This document shows, piece after piece, positions 55,802-64,000 of a DNA stretch of 64,000 nt (position 1 is its first letter; the number at the start of each line of letters is the position of its first letter). Where the stretch lies: assembly GCA_946811185.2 (NCBI GenBank), contig OX328112.1, positions 27,727,742-27,791,741 on the forward strand, read 5' to 3'. The notes beneath the pieces were generated by a model that was not told the origin of the DNA, made no database searches, and worked only from the letters and a program-made list of their open reading frames with translations. A program made the translations under genes and the position numbers. Origin of the DNA: Hippopus hippopus. Its lineage: Eukaryota; Mollusca; Bivalvia; Cardiida; Cardiidae.

Positions 55802-56767
55802 ATGGCTGAAGGTTACGACCTCAATTTTGACCCGGCAATTTTGCGTGTTAAGTCAGAGAGTGCACCTGCTCATGTATCTTGTTCTACTGCAGAGGGTGAC
55901 TATAACCATTTGTCTACAGCTTCTATTGAAGATCATTTTTATAAGCAAGGTACTGACATACCTTTCATTAACCCTCAAGTACAGTATAATGCAAATAACT
56001 TGACACACCCTGCTCGTTTAGCTTCTACAGTCCCTTCTCAGTCTGCACAAAACCAAGCACTTGCTAATCTTTTGTGTCGAAGAAAAGCAAAAGAGCCTAG
56101 TGCATTTGATGGCAAATCATCAGACTGGCGTGATTACATTATTCATTTTGAGTGTGTCGCTAGTTGGAATGGCTGGAATAATTATGAAAAAGCACAGCAG
56201 TTAATAATGAGTTTAAAAGGGTCTGCACAGAAACTTCTCAGTGAACTCTCTCATGAACATATAATGGATTATGAATGCATTAAAGACTTCTTAGGTAGAC
56301 GTTTTAATCCTGTCGAACGAGAAACAGCCTATAGGTGTGAATTTAGAAATAGAAAGCAACAGAAACAGGAATCTGCTTCTGACTTTGGTTATGCTTTACA
56401 AAGACTTTGTTTACAAGCTTTTCCCAATATTAACCCTGAGGCTAGAGAGATATACTTAATTGATCAGTTTATTCATGGATTAATACACACTGAACTTAGA
56501 AGTCATATACAGTATCGTCATCCTAAAACAATTGATGCTGCTATAGCCTTAGCTGTTGAGTTTGAAGCTTTTGAAAGCTCACAAGGGATTTTGAAGAAAC
56601 CCCACTTTGAAAATGATAGACAAATAAGTTCAGTTATTAATAGGACATCAGAAGAAAGTAAGGATAAAGGTCATATGAGTAGATCTGATAGTACCACAAT
56701 TCATGACATTGCTAAAATGTTGCAGGACCTTTCAATGGCTATTAAGAGATCCAGAAGTTCAAGTTGA
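55802..56767 (+). CDS. gag: Gag capsid protein, element 2
   Basis: 321 residues from ATG 55802 (MAEGYDLNFD). The open frame begins earlier, but only through a TTG. The Ty3/Gypsy capsid region is clear: FDGKSSDWRDYIIHFECVA, then KAQQLIMSLKGSAQKLL and FLGRRFNPVERETAYR. It ends at a TGA in a Ser/Arg stretch. The same frame continues past the TGA for 32 codons, including a CCHC zinc knuckle. The nucleocapsid therefore requires stop readthrough or is lost in this copy. Confidence 0.88.
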   Translation: MAEGYDLNFDPAILRVKSESAPAHVSCSTAEGDYNHLSTASIEDHFYKQGTDIPFINPQVQYNANNLTHPARLASTVPSQSAQNQALANLLCRRKAKEPSAFDGKSSDWRDYIIHFECVASWNGWNNYEKAQQLIMSLKGSAQKLLSELSHEHIMDYECIKDFLGRRFNPVERETAYRCEFRNRKQQKQESASDFGYALQRLCLQAFPNINPEAREIYLIDQFIHGLIHTELRSHIQYRHPKTIDAAIALAVEFEAFESSQGILKKPHFENDRQISSVINRTSEESKDKGHMSRSDSTTIHDIAKMLQDLSMAIKRSRSSS

Positions 56768-56866
56768 AGGTCAAATAGTACTGATAAAAAGGGTAATCCA
56801 GAGTGCTATTATTGTCATAAGAGAGGTCACATTGCTGCAGCATGTCCTTTGAAGCAGGAAAACTAG
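56768..56866 (+). pseudogene. gag: Nucleocapsid zinc knuckle cut off by TGA
   Basis: In frame with gag, after TGA 56765-56767. CYYCHKRGHIAAAC is a perfect CX2CX4HX4C knuckle for RNA binding. Ends with TAG at 56864-56866. The pol frame overlaps its last 25 bp in the -1 frame. Confidence 0.82.
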
Positions 56867-59800
56867 GATTGACTGGTCTTAAGCCCGAAGTTCCAGTCAA
56901 AATAATGAAGCATAAGAATGGGCTAAAGAATAATTTCAAAATAAATCAAGATAGGACTTGTCATTTTACAAAGTTAGTAATCAATAGTTCTATTTGTCAA
57001 GCCTTAGTGGACTCTGGTTCAGCTAGTACAATTATCTCAAAGGATGTATTAAAACGCTTGCACATAGATGATGAGTTAATTACACAAGACAGTGTTAATT
57101 TAACAGCTGCAAATGGAAGTAAAGTTAGGGTTCATGGAAAAGTCAAGTTAAATTTTGATATTGACAATGAAAACTTTGAATATGAGTTCTTAGTGGCTGA
57201 ACTTGATAATTTAGACTGCATTTTGGGAAATGATTTCCTTGAAGACTTTGATATCTCAATTAAGTTTGGAAAGGGTATCATGCAAATAGGGAAACACAAA
57301 GTCAAACTTGAGAAACAAAGTAAAAGTAGAGTTTGTAGGATTAAGATGAGTAAAACAGTTACCATACCACCTAATACTGAAGTAGTCACTACTGGTTCTT
57401 TAGACGGTCAGATTTCAAAGGAAAACATTATGTTTGAACCGTATACAGTTTTGAACAAGAAAGGACTCATTCTTTGTAAAAGTATAATAAATACACACAA
57501 GAGTGATGTCCCTTTATCCCTTATCAATTGTACTGAGATGCCTATTAGAATTAAAGAGGGTACGTTTGTAGGATCAATGCAAAAGGCAGAGGTCATTACT
57601 CAGTTAAAACCTGAACACACAGAAAACTCAAATATTAAGCTACCCGAAAATCTTCAACCATTACTTGAGGAAGCATCTTCATGTCTAAGCCCTCAAGAAA
57701 CTCAACATGTAGAGGACTTACTCCTTGAATTTCAAGACATCTTTACTGATAATTCAGGGAAGATTAGGCAAATGACTTATGCGGAGCATACAATTGATGT
57801 AGGCAATGCAAAGCCAATTAAAACACCTTCCCGTAGATTACCTTTTGAACAAAGAGATATAGTGCGTAATGAAATCAACAAAATGCTAGAACAGAAAATT
57901 ATCGAGCCTAGCGATAGTGCATGGGCTTCGCCTATAGTCCTAGTTAAAAAGTCTGATAACTCCATACGATTTTGTTCGGATTATAGGAAATTGAACGCTG
58001 TTACAAAGAAAGATTCTTATCCACTTCCTAAAATAAGTGAAGCATTAGATACTCAGTCATCGTCTAAGTTTTTCTGCACCTTAGACTTAGCCTCTGGGTA
58101 TTGGCAAATACCCATGGCAAAGGAGCACAAACAATACACTGCATTTAGCACACATTTGGGTTTGTACCAATACAAAGTCATGCCCTTTGGTCTATGCAAT
58201 GCACCAGCAACATTTGAGCGTCTTATTGAAAAAGTTCTCTTTGGACTGCAGTGGGAAAAGTGTTTGTGTTACTTAGATGACATTATTGTCTTTGGTAGAT
58301 CTTTCCAGGAAACTTTTGAAAACTTAAAGCTTGTCTTTATGCGATTTCGGGAGGCAAATTTGACATTAAAACCTAAAAAGTGTCATTTGTTTAAAACCTC
58401 AATTGAATATCTAGGTCATACTGTCTCTAGGGAAGGTATTTCTTGTTCTAAGGCTAAGATAAAGGCTGTGTTAGAATGGCCTGTGCCAACCAATAAGACT
58501 GAATTAAAAAGTTTTCTAGGATTGATTAATTATTATCGACGTTTCATCAAAGACATGGGAACAATTGCCTTTCCCCTTACGAATCTTACTCAGAAATCCA
58601 AAAGCTTTGTTTGGACTACTGAATGTCAGGAGGCATTTGACAAGCTCAAGGAACTGTTGGTTTCTGCTCCTATTCTTAGCTATCCAGAAAGAGAAGGTCA
58701 ATTTATTCTTGATACCGATGGTAGTAAATTTGGGATAGGTGCTGTGTTGTCACAAATTCAAAATGGTGAGGAGCGTGTAATTGCTTATGCAAGCAAAGGT
58801 CTGAACAAAGCCCAACAACGGTATTGCACAACTTTTCTTGAATTATTGGCTGTGGTCACTTTTATCAGACATTTCCTCCAATATTTGTGGGGTAGGAATT
58901 TCTTAGTTAGGACTGACCATGCATCTTTGATTTGGTTAAGAAATTTTAAGGATCCCGAAGGCATGATAGCCAGATGGCTAGCAGTGCTTGAGACTTATGA
59001 TTTTAGTATCCGGCATAGGAAAGGGTCTGCTCATAATAATGCTGATGCTATGTCAAGGTTGCCAAGGCGTAAATGTAAAAGGATAGATTGTCCTGATTGT
59101 CAAAATTTGTGTGGTAATGAGGATTGTTCTAATCAGTTAGCACCTGAGTCTTTGTCGGTCTTTACGGTTGGTCAGAATCAGGGTACTTCTGCTGAATCTA
59201 ATTGGATTGAAAAGTGGTCGCTAGAGGATATTAAAGAATTTCAAAAGGATGACAAGGTTATAAAGTGTGTTCTGAATCTCAAAACTTTGTACCAAGAAAA
59301 ACCTCCTAAGCAGGAACTTAAACAATATAGTTTTAAGGTCCGAGTGTTGTGTAATCTATGGCAGTCATTGGTTGTGAGAGATGGTGTCCTTTTTCGCAAA
59401 TATGTCTCTACCAGTGAAGATTCTCATGACAGACTTAAGCTTATTGTTTCTTCTTGTATGCAGGCTGAAACATTTGACATGTTACATTGTAGTAGATCTG
59501 CTGGACATCTTGGAAGAGATCGTACTTTAAAATCAATCAAAAGTAGATTTTATTGGCCTGGTATGTCAAAGGATGTAAGAACTTGGTGTCAGGCCTGTGA
59601 ACTCTGCTGTCGTAGAAAACCTGGTCCTGGTTTGGGAAAGTCTCCTTTAAGACAGGATTTGTCTTCATTTGTTCTTGATAGGATAGCTTTGGATATCCTT
59701 GGACCTCTTCCTTTAACTTCAAATGGAAATGAGTACATCTTAGTTGTCAGTGACTATTTCACGAAATATGCAGAGGCTTATGCTCTTCCTAATCACACTG

Positions 59801-60702
59801 CGATAACGGTTGCTGATAAGTTGGTCTGTGATTTTGTTTGCAGATTTGGAGTTCCTTCTGTTATCCACACTGATCAAGGTCGTGAATTCGAATCTCAACT
59901 TTTCCAGGAAATGTGTAGACTTCTTGGTATCCAAAAGACCAGAACAACGCCATATAATCCGAAGTCCGATGGAATGGTTGAGCGATTGAATAGGACTTTG
60001 CTTCAGATGTTGTCTGTATTTGTCAGTGAAAATCAGGATGACTGGGACGATCATGTACCCTTTGTAATGATGGCTTATAGGTCTACCTGCCACGACAGTA
60101 CTTCATATTCTCCTAACAAATTAATGTTTGGTAGAGAAATTTCTCTTCCGGTAGATGTTGTATTTGGTATTTGTCCATCTGATTTAGAAGAAGTTTGTCC
60201 ATCTCAGTATGTTGAATGGGTTAAACAATCCATGGAGTTGTCTTTTGATACTGCATTTCAATTTCTAAAAAAGTCTGCTGCACGTCAGAAAAAGGCTTAC
60301 GACACTGGTTTAAAGCTTAGGCGTTTCGATGAAGGAGATTTAGTTTGGCGTTGGTACCCTCCAGTGGCAAATCAAAAGCTTGGGTTAGGTTGGACTGGCC
60401 CGTATAGAGTCGTTCAAAAGGTGACCGATGTTACCTATAAGGTTGAACATTGTGAGAATAAGAAGACTGTTGTTGTTCATGTAGATCACCTTAAAAAGTA
60501 CACTGGGCAAAGAAATTTAGTTAACATTCACAGTGATGGTGTTGATCTTTCTTTTCAAGAGCCAGAAACTTTTAATAATTCCTTTCTAGATGATGTGGAT
60601 TCAAACTCATTTAATTCGTTATCTAATGAAAATATTGATTCACCCTACACAACAAGAACTGGGAGAAGAGTTAAACCGAAACAAATATTTTCACCTTCCT
60701 AA
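56842..60702 (+). CDS. pol: Pol polyprotein, element 2
   Basis: 1,286 open codons in the -1 frame relative to gag, overlapping its nucleocapsid end. It is therefore probably made by frameshifting, and the ATG at 56842 is not necessarily used. Protease has ALVDSGSAS (57-59 DSG). Reverse transcriptase has FCSDYRKLN, MPFGLCNAPATFE and YLDD near residue 477. RNase H begins at LDTDGSKFG near 625. Integrase has HHCC (SAGHLGRDRT, CQACELC), then Asp in ALDILGP (~950), Asp in HTDQGREFE (~1010) and Glu in GMVERLNR (~1046), all present. A GPYRVVQKV region and a HVDHLKKY stretch follow; I see no chromodomain. Intact and plausibly active. Confidence 0.95.
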   Translation: MSFEAGKLGLTGLKPEVPVKIMKHKNGLKNNFKINQDRTCHFTKLVINSSICQALVDSGSASTIISKDVLKRLHIDDELITQDSVNLTAANGSKVRVHGKVKLNFDIDNENFEYEFLVAELDNLDCILGNDFLEDFDISIKFGKGIMQIGKHKVKLEKQSKSRVCRIKMSKTVTIPPNTEVVTTGSLDGQISKENIMFEPYTVLNKKGLILCKSIINTHKSDVPLSLINCTEMPIRIKEGTFVGSMQKAEVITQLKPEHTENSNIKLPENLQPLLEEASSCLSPQETQHVEDLLLEFQDIFTDNSGKIRQMTYAEHTIDVGNAKPIKTPSRRLPFEQRDIVRNEINKMLEQKIIEPSDSAWASPIVLVKKSDNSIRFCSDYRKLNAVTKKDSYPLPKISEALDTQSSSKFFCTLDLASGYWQIPMAKEHKQYTAFSTHLGLYQYKVMPFGLCNAPATFERLIEKVLFGLQWEKCLCYLDDIIVFGRSFQETFENLKLVFMRFREANLTLKPKKCHLFKTSIEYLGHTVSREGISCSKAKIKAVLEWPVPTNKTELKSFLGLINYYRRFIKDMGTIAFPLTNLTQKSKSFVWTTECQEAFDKLKELLVSAPILSYPEREGQFILDTDGSKFGIGAVLSQIQNGEERVIAYASKGLNKAQQRYCTTFLELLAVVTFIRHFLQYLWGRNFLVRTDHASLIWLRNFKDPEGMIARWLAVLETYDFSIRHRKGSAHNNADAMSRLPRRKCKRIDCPDCQNLCGNEDCSNQLAPESLSVFTVGQNQGTSAESNWIEKWSLEDIKEFQKDDKVIKCVLNLKTLYQEKPPKQELKQYSFKVRVLCNLWQSLVVRDGVLFRKYVSTSEDSHDRLKLIVSSCMQAETFDMLHCSRSAGHLGRDRTLKSIKSRFYWPGMSKDVRTWCQACELCCRRKPGPGLGKSPLRQDLSSFVLDRIALDILGPLPLTSNGNEYILVVSDYFTKYAEAYALPNHTAITVADKLVCDFVCRFGVPSVIHTDQGREFESQLFQEMCRLLGIQKTRTTPYNPKSDGMVERLNRTLLQMLSVFVSENQDDWDDHVPFVMMAYRSTCHDSTSYSPNKLMFGREISLPVDVVFGICPSDLEEVCPSQYVEWVKQSMELSFDTAFQFLKKSAARQKKAYDTGLKLRRFDEGDLVWRWYPPVANQKLGLGWTGPYRVVQKVTDVTYKVEHCENKKTVVVHVDHLKKYTGQRNLVNIHSDGVDLSFQEPETFNNSFLDDVDSNSFNSLSNENIDSPYTTRTGRRVKPKQIFSPS

Positions 60703-61275
60703 GCTCTGATCAATATTTTTTAGATAATCTAATCTGTGAAAAGGGAAGTTATTCCCTGTGTTTTGTTTATTTTTCACAATTTTGATGTCAATTTCCCAAT
60801 CGTTTCATTTTCATCAGTCATCCATCATTTGTTTCCATAATTCTTTATTCTTCTTTTCATCTCTTACTTGTCTTATTATTCTTTCTATCCTATTCTGAGG
60901 CTCTAGTGTTGTAAATCTGTTACTACAAGTATTTCTATTTCTGATGTTGTTTTAATAATAATCAATTTCTCCTATAATTATAGGGTTAGAGTGATATCTG
61001 AATGGTAAGCATGGCAGGTTAGGATGCATTTTAAAAATTAGGTCATTACCGCATCGAAGACAGAACATGAGAGTTAAAAGGCAATGATATCAGTCCTTCC
61101 TCTTTATGATGTTCTGACCTTCAATAGCAGCTTAGGAATGGATTTTCCCACGATAGAGTTTATCTCAGGAACTGTAATGTCCAAGCTGAGAAAATTTTTA
61201 AAGATTCATCTAACCTTTCTTATCTTCACTTTCATTTGTCTGTCCTCCCTATCCTTTTCCTAAATGGTATTTCAG
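60703..61275 (+). other. Spacer between pol and the zinc-finger ORF
   Basis: About 570 bp without a supported frame. Its last 60 bases form a pyrimidine-rich tract ending GGTATTTCAG just before an ATG, a good 3' splice acceptor. The downstream ORF may thus be read from a spliced mRNA. Confidence 0.55.
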
Positions 61276-61758
61276 ATGTCTCTAGAAATCCTTGAAGGTG
61301 TGGAGGAAGAGGTTGAAAACTTCACAGACGCCGAAAGGCCAGATTGGCCTAACAAAGCGACTCCTTGTGCGGTACCCAGCTGTGTCAACCAGGGTGTGTT
61401 CGCTGGATTCCGGTCGTTCCAGAGGCACTGGAACAATAAGCATCGACCTGTAGTCAAGCTCTTCCGTTGTCAGGCCTGTTCATTTTCGTCTGCTAGAGAA
61501 GACAATGTGCGTAGGCACATGGTGGCAAGACACCGTATATCCACCAGCACGACCCTACAGGCGGAAGTCATTCCTAACAGTCACTACCAGGACCCGGCTG
61601 ACGCTCTTCCATACAAAATGAACCATAAGACCAGTTTGGCCCAGAAGAGGAAAGCCATTGAACCAGTTGGAGACCTTCTTGTCCGTGGTGGAGACATCTG
61701 CAGAGACCAAGAGGCCAGGGAAGATGGCACCGTTGTGTTCAAGTCAAAGAAATATTGA
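61276..61758 (+). CDS. C2H2 zinc-finger protein carried by LTR element 2
   Basis: 160 residues from the ATG directly after the likely splice acceptor; another ATG 12 bp upstream is in frame. Two C2H2 fingers at about residues 30-85: CAVPSC...HWNNKH and CQAC...HMVARH. An acidic N-terminus precedes them and a basic tail (SLAQKRKAIEP) follows. GC content is higher than in pol. It occupies the position where env lies in other elements. Such a protein could bind element RNA or DNA, or regulate transcription; it may have been captured from a host gene. Function unknown. Confidence 0.75.
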   Translation: MSLEILEGVEEEVENFTDAERPDWPNKATPCAVPSCVNQGVFAGFRSFQRHWNNKHRPVVKLFRCQACSFSSAREDNVRRHMVARHRISTSTTLQAEVIPNSHYQDPADALPYKMNHKTSLAQKRKAIEPVGDLLVRGGDICRDQEAREDGTVVFKSKKY

Positions 61759-62068
61759 CATTATCTTAATGTCTCTTCATAAAGTCACTTTATACTTTGT
61801 CCTTGACATTTGACCTCTTATTTCAGTGACTTTATATTTATTACCGTTTAGTGTTCACTACTTTTTGTGTTGAACTCGTTTAAGTTATCAGAAAGAGTAA
61901 TGATTTTATTTGGAAGCATTTTCTATCATTTGTGTATTTACAACACTCTTCTGTCGATGCATCTGGATAGTCTGTGTAAATGATGTTGGTTTTCTACCTG
62001 ATTATCATACAATTACTTTGACCTCTTTCTCAACTTGTTTTAGACCAATGTTGAAAACATTGGATCTT
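61759..62068 (+). other. 3' untranslated stretch of element 2
   Basis: About 310 bp, AT-rich, no frame or motif recognised. Confidence 0.5.
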
Positions 62069-62081
62069 AAGGAAGGGGGAA
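62069..62081 (+). promoter_or_regulatory. Polypurine tract, element 2
   Basis: AAGGAAGGGGGAA abuts the 3' LTR. Confidence 0.88.
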
Positions 62082-62404
62082 TGTAACGGACAGTACTTTC
62101 AGTACTTTGATTTTTTTAGGCTGCATGCTTTTCATGTGTAACCACTCTCACTCTGGGTATATAAGGCAGTGTTTTAGCTCTGTTCTGCCCAGTTGCTAAC
62201 TGGCTCTAAAGGTGACTTTTACCTAACAGCAAACCTGCACTGAGCCTTATTTTCTCTCTCTCTCTGACTATTTCTATGTTATCTTTTCTTTCTAATTCAT
62301 TACATAGACCAGGGAAATTTAAAAGTAGTAATAAAATGTAAATCAAAATAGCTTTGGTTTCTTTCTGCATTGTATCCTTCTCGAACCTGGCCAGGCCGGT
62401 TACA
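62082..62404 (+). repeat. LTR element 2, 3' LTR
   Basis: 323 bp, as the 5' LTR apart from two noticed substitutions. Confidence 0.93.
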
Positions 62405-62408
62405 TGTG
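62405..62408. repeat. LTR element 2 target duplication, right
   Basis: TGTG, identical to 55340-55343. Confidence 0.85.
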
Positions 62409-62806
62409 TATGTACTGTTATTTGAGTATTTCTATTTGAGTATACCTGTACATATGTATATTCTTTTATTTGTGTTATATATGTATATTTACTTGTGTTT
62501 GAATTGTATACATGTGTACATACTTTTATTTGTGTATTATACATGTACATATACTTGTGTATGAATTGTATATATGTGATAGTACTTGTATTGGCAAATT
62601 TGTATTTAAGTATACATGTACATGTGTATATACTTGTATTTGTGTTGTATACATGTACATGTACTTGTGTTTGAGTTGTATACATGTATATATATTTGTA
62701 TTTGAGTATACATGTACATGTGTATATAATTGTATTTCTGTTGTATACATGTATATTGACTTGTGTTTGAAATGTATACATGTGTATATACTTGTTTTTT
62801 TTTGTT

Positions 62807-63202
62807 GTACAAATGTATATAACTCAAACACAAGTATATGTACATGTATACAACAAAAATACAAGTATATACACGTGTACATATACATGTATAATACACA
62901 AATATATTTATATCCATGTACATATATACACAATTACATATATATATAAAACTCAAACACAAGTATATCTACAGGTATACAACACAAATACAAGTATATA
63001 CATATTTATACTATTTAAACTTAAGTAAATATACATGTATACAACACAAATACAAGTATATACACATGTACATCTATACTCAAATACAAATACTCAAATA
63101 CAAGAACATAGACATGTATACAACTCAAACACAAGTACATGTAGATGTATACAATACAAATAAAAGTATATACCCATGTACATGTATACCCAAATACTAA
63201 TA
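62807..63202 (-). repeat. Inverted satellite block H
   Basis: Follows a T9 run and GTTGTACAAATG; collinear with blocks B, D and G. Confidence 0.83.
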
Positions 63203-63232
63203 GGTTAGGGTTAGGGTTAGGGTTAGGGATAG
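63203..63232 (+). repeat. Telomere-like TTAGGG tract H
   Basis: Clean TTAGGG units followed by ATAGGG, at the orientation switch. Confidence 0.85.
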
Positions 63233-64000
63233 GGAAATATATGTATTTGTGTTGTATACATGTACATTTACTTGTGGTTCAGTTGTTTACATGTGTATTT
63301 ACTTGTATTTATGTTGTATGTTTGTGTATATGCTTCTATTAGAGTATTTGTATTTGAGCATACACGTACATGTGTATATACATGTATATTTGTTGTAAAC
63401 ATGTATATGTACTTTTTTTTTGAGTTGTATACATGTGTATATACTTCTATATGAGTATTTTTATTGAGCACACATGTACATGTGTATATACTTGTATTTT
63501 AGTTGTACACATACATGTGTTTGAGTTGTATACATATGTATGTACTTTTAATTAACCCTTTGTATTTCAATATACAATTACCTGTGTATATACTCGTAGT
63601 TGTATTGTATACATGTATATGTACTTGGTTTTAAGTTGTGTACATGTGTATGTACTTGTTTTTGAGTTCTTGTATTTGAGTATACATGTACATGTGTATA
63701 TACTTGTGTTTTTGTTGTATACATGTACACATACGTGTGTTTGTGTTGTATACATATATGTATGTACTTGTGATTGCGTATTGGTATTTGAGTATACATG
63801 TACATGTGTATATAGTTGTATTTGTGTATTATACATGTATATTTACTTGTGTTTGAATTGTATAAATGTGTATTACTTTTCTGTTTGTTGGATATATGTA
63901 GATATATTTGTGTTTTAATTGTATACATGTGTATACACTTATATTTGAGTATTGGCATTTGAGTATACATGTACATGTATATATACTTCAATTTGTTTTA

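Larger units (their letters stand above)
55344..62404 (+). mobile_element. Ty3/Gypsy LTR retrotransposon with extra zinc-finger ORF
   Basis: 7,061 bp flanked by TGTG. LTRs are 323 bp, TGTAACGG...TTACA, with two differences noticed. Order: gag, a nucleocapsid zinc knuckle, pol (protease, RT, RNase H, integrase) in one uninterrupted frame, a C2H2 zinc-finger ORF, polypurine tract. No env. Apparently young and, apart from a TGA before the nucleocapsid, coding-competent. Confidence 0.95.
62405..64000. repeat. Satellite array, fifth segment
   Basis: Resumes the unit interrupted by element 2 and runs off the right edge. Contains inverted block H and its TTAGGG tract. No gene seen. Confidence 0.92.

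Noticed and set aside
62206..62781. A 191-codon minus-strand frame spanning the 3' LTR of element 2 and satellite.
   Set aside because: It crosses the element boundary, is antisense to the LTR and consists mostly of satellite translation.
1..64000. A CRISPR array or prokaryotic defence island suggested by regular repeats.
   Set aside because: Repeats are contiguous, of variable length and lack unique spacers. All genes are of eukaryotic mobile elements.

Overview
The window is eukaryotic and almost certainly metazoan nuclear DNA. Short TTAGGG-type telomere-like tracts, a Maverick/Polinton element, two Ty3/Gypsy LTR elements and a Tc1/mariner transposon all sit inside one very long AT-rich satellite. 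The element families together with the vertebrate-type TTAGGG motif suggest a marine invertebrate such as a mollusc or other lophotrochozoan, but that placement is inference. I recognise no ordinary host gene.

Layout. Satellite DNA fills 1-8192, 9723-15717, 32218-38065, 46755-55343 and 62405-64000. Its short subunits (GTATACATGTAC, ACTTGTATTTGAGTA and variants) are organised in a higher-order repeat of roughly 5-8 kb after insertions are subtracted. Each higher-order copy contains one or more 0.3-0.5 kb blocks in inverted orientation. Every one of seven such blocks starts just after a T-rich junction and ends in a degenerate (TTAGGG)n tract, after which the satellite returns to forward orientation. 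Four element types interrupt the array. (1) A complete Tc1/mariner transposon with an intact DD35E transposase lies at 8193-9722, and a truncated relic sits in the preceding higher-order copy at 2912-3190. (2) A 16.5-kb Polinton lies at 15718-32217, with 359-bp terminal inverted repeats and a 6-bp TGCATA target duplication. (3) A minus-strand Ty3/Gypsy element with an env gene lies at 38066-46754; its 436-bp LTRs differ at one noticed base and its TSD is GTAT. (4) A plus-strand Ty3/Gypsy element lies at 55344-62404, with 323-bp LTRs, TSD TGTG, an intact pol and an extra C2H2 zinc-finger ORF before the 3' LTR.

The Polinton is the functional centre of the window. It carries a full capsid module on the plus strand: packaging ATPase, penton-like minor capsid protein, a pVI-like precursor, a dUTPase-fold-like protein, a membrane protein, core-like basic proteins and the double-jelly-roll major capsid protein. 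It also has an adenovirus-type maturation protease, a protein-primed family B DNA polymerase with OTU-like and endonuclease VII-like parts, a RING protein and a phage-like fibre protein with six collar repeats. Its integrase region is a composite of zinc ribbon, parvovirus-like phospholipase A2 motif, integrase and chromodomain. That region is broken by two homopolymer length changes and one stop, and it has an unusually short D-to-E spacing. Two start-codon-proximal promoter classes can be read: TATAAAATG-like before structural genes and ATTGTAAGATG before two outer genes.

How the genes would work together: the polymerase copies the element and the ATPase packages DNA into a capsid of major and minor capsid proteins. 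The protease matures precursors, and the fibre and membrane-active proteins would serve entry. Integration would need an intact integrase supplied from another copy. The first LTR element has env and near-identical LTRs but a defective pol, so it too may have moved in trans. The second looks autonomous apart from a stop codon between capsid and nucleocapsid.
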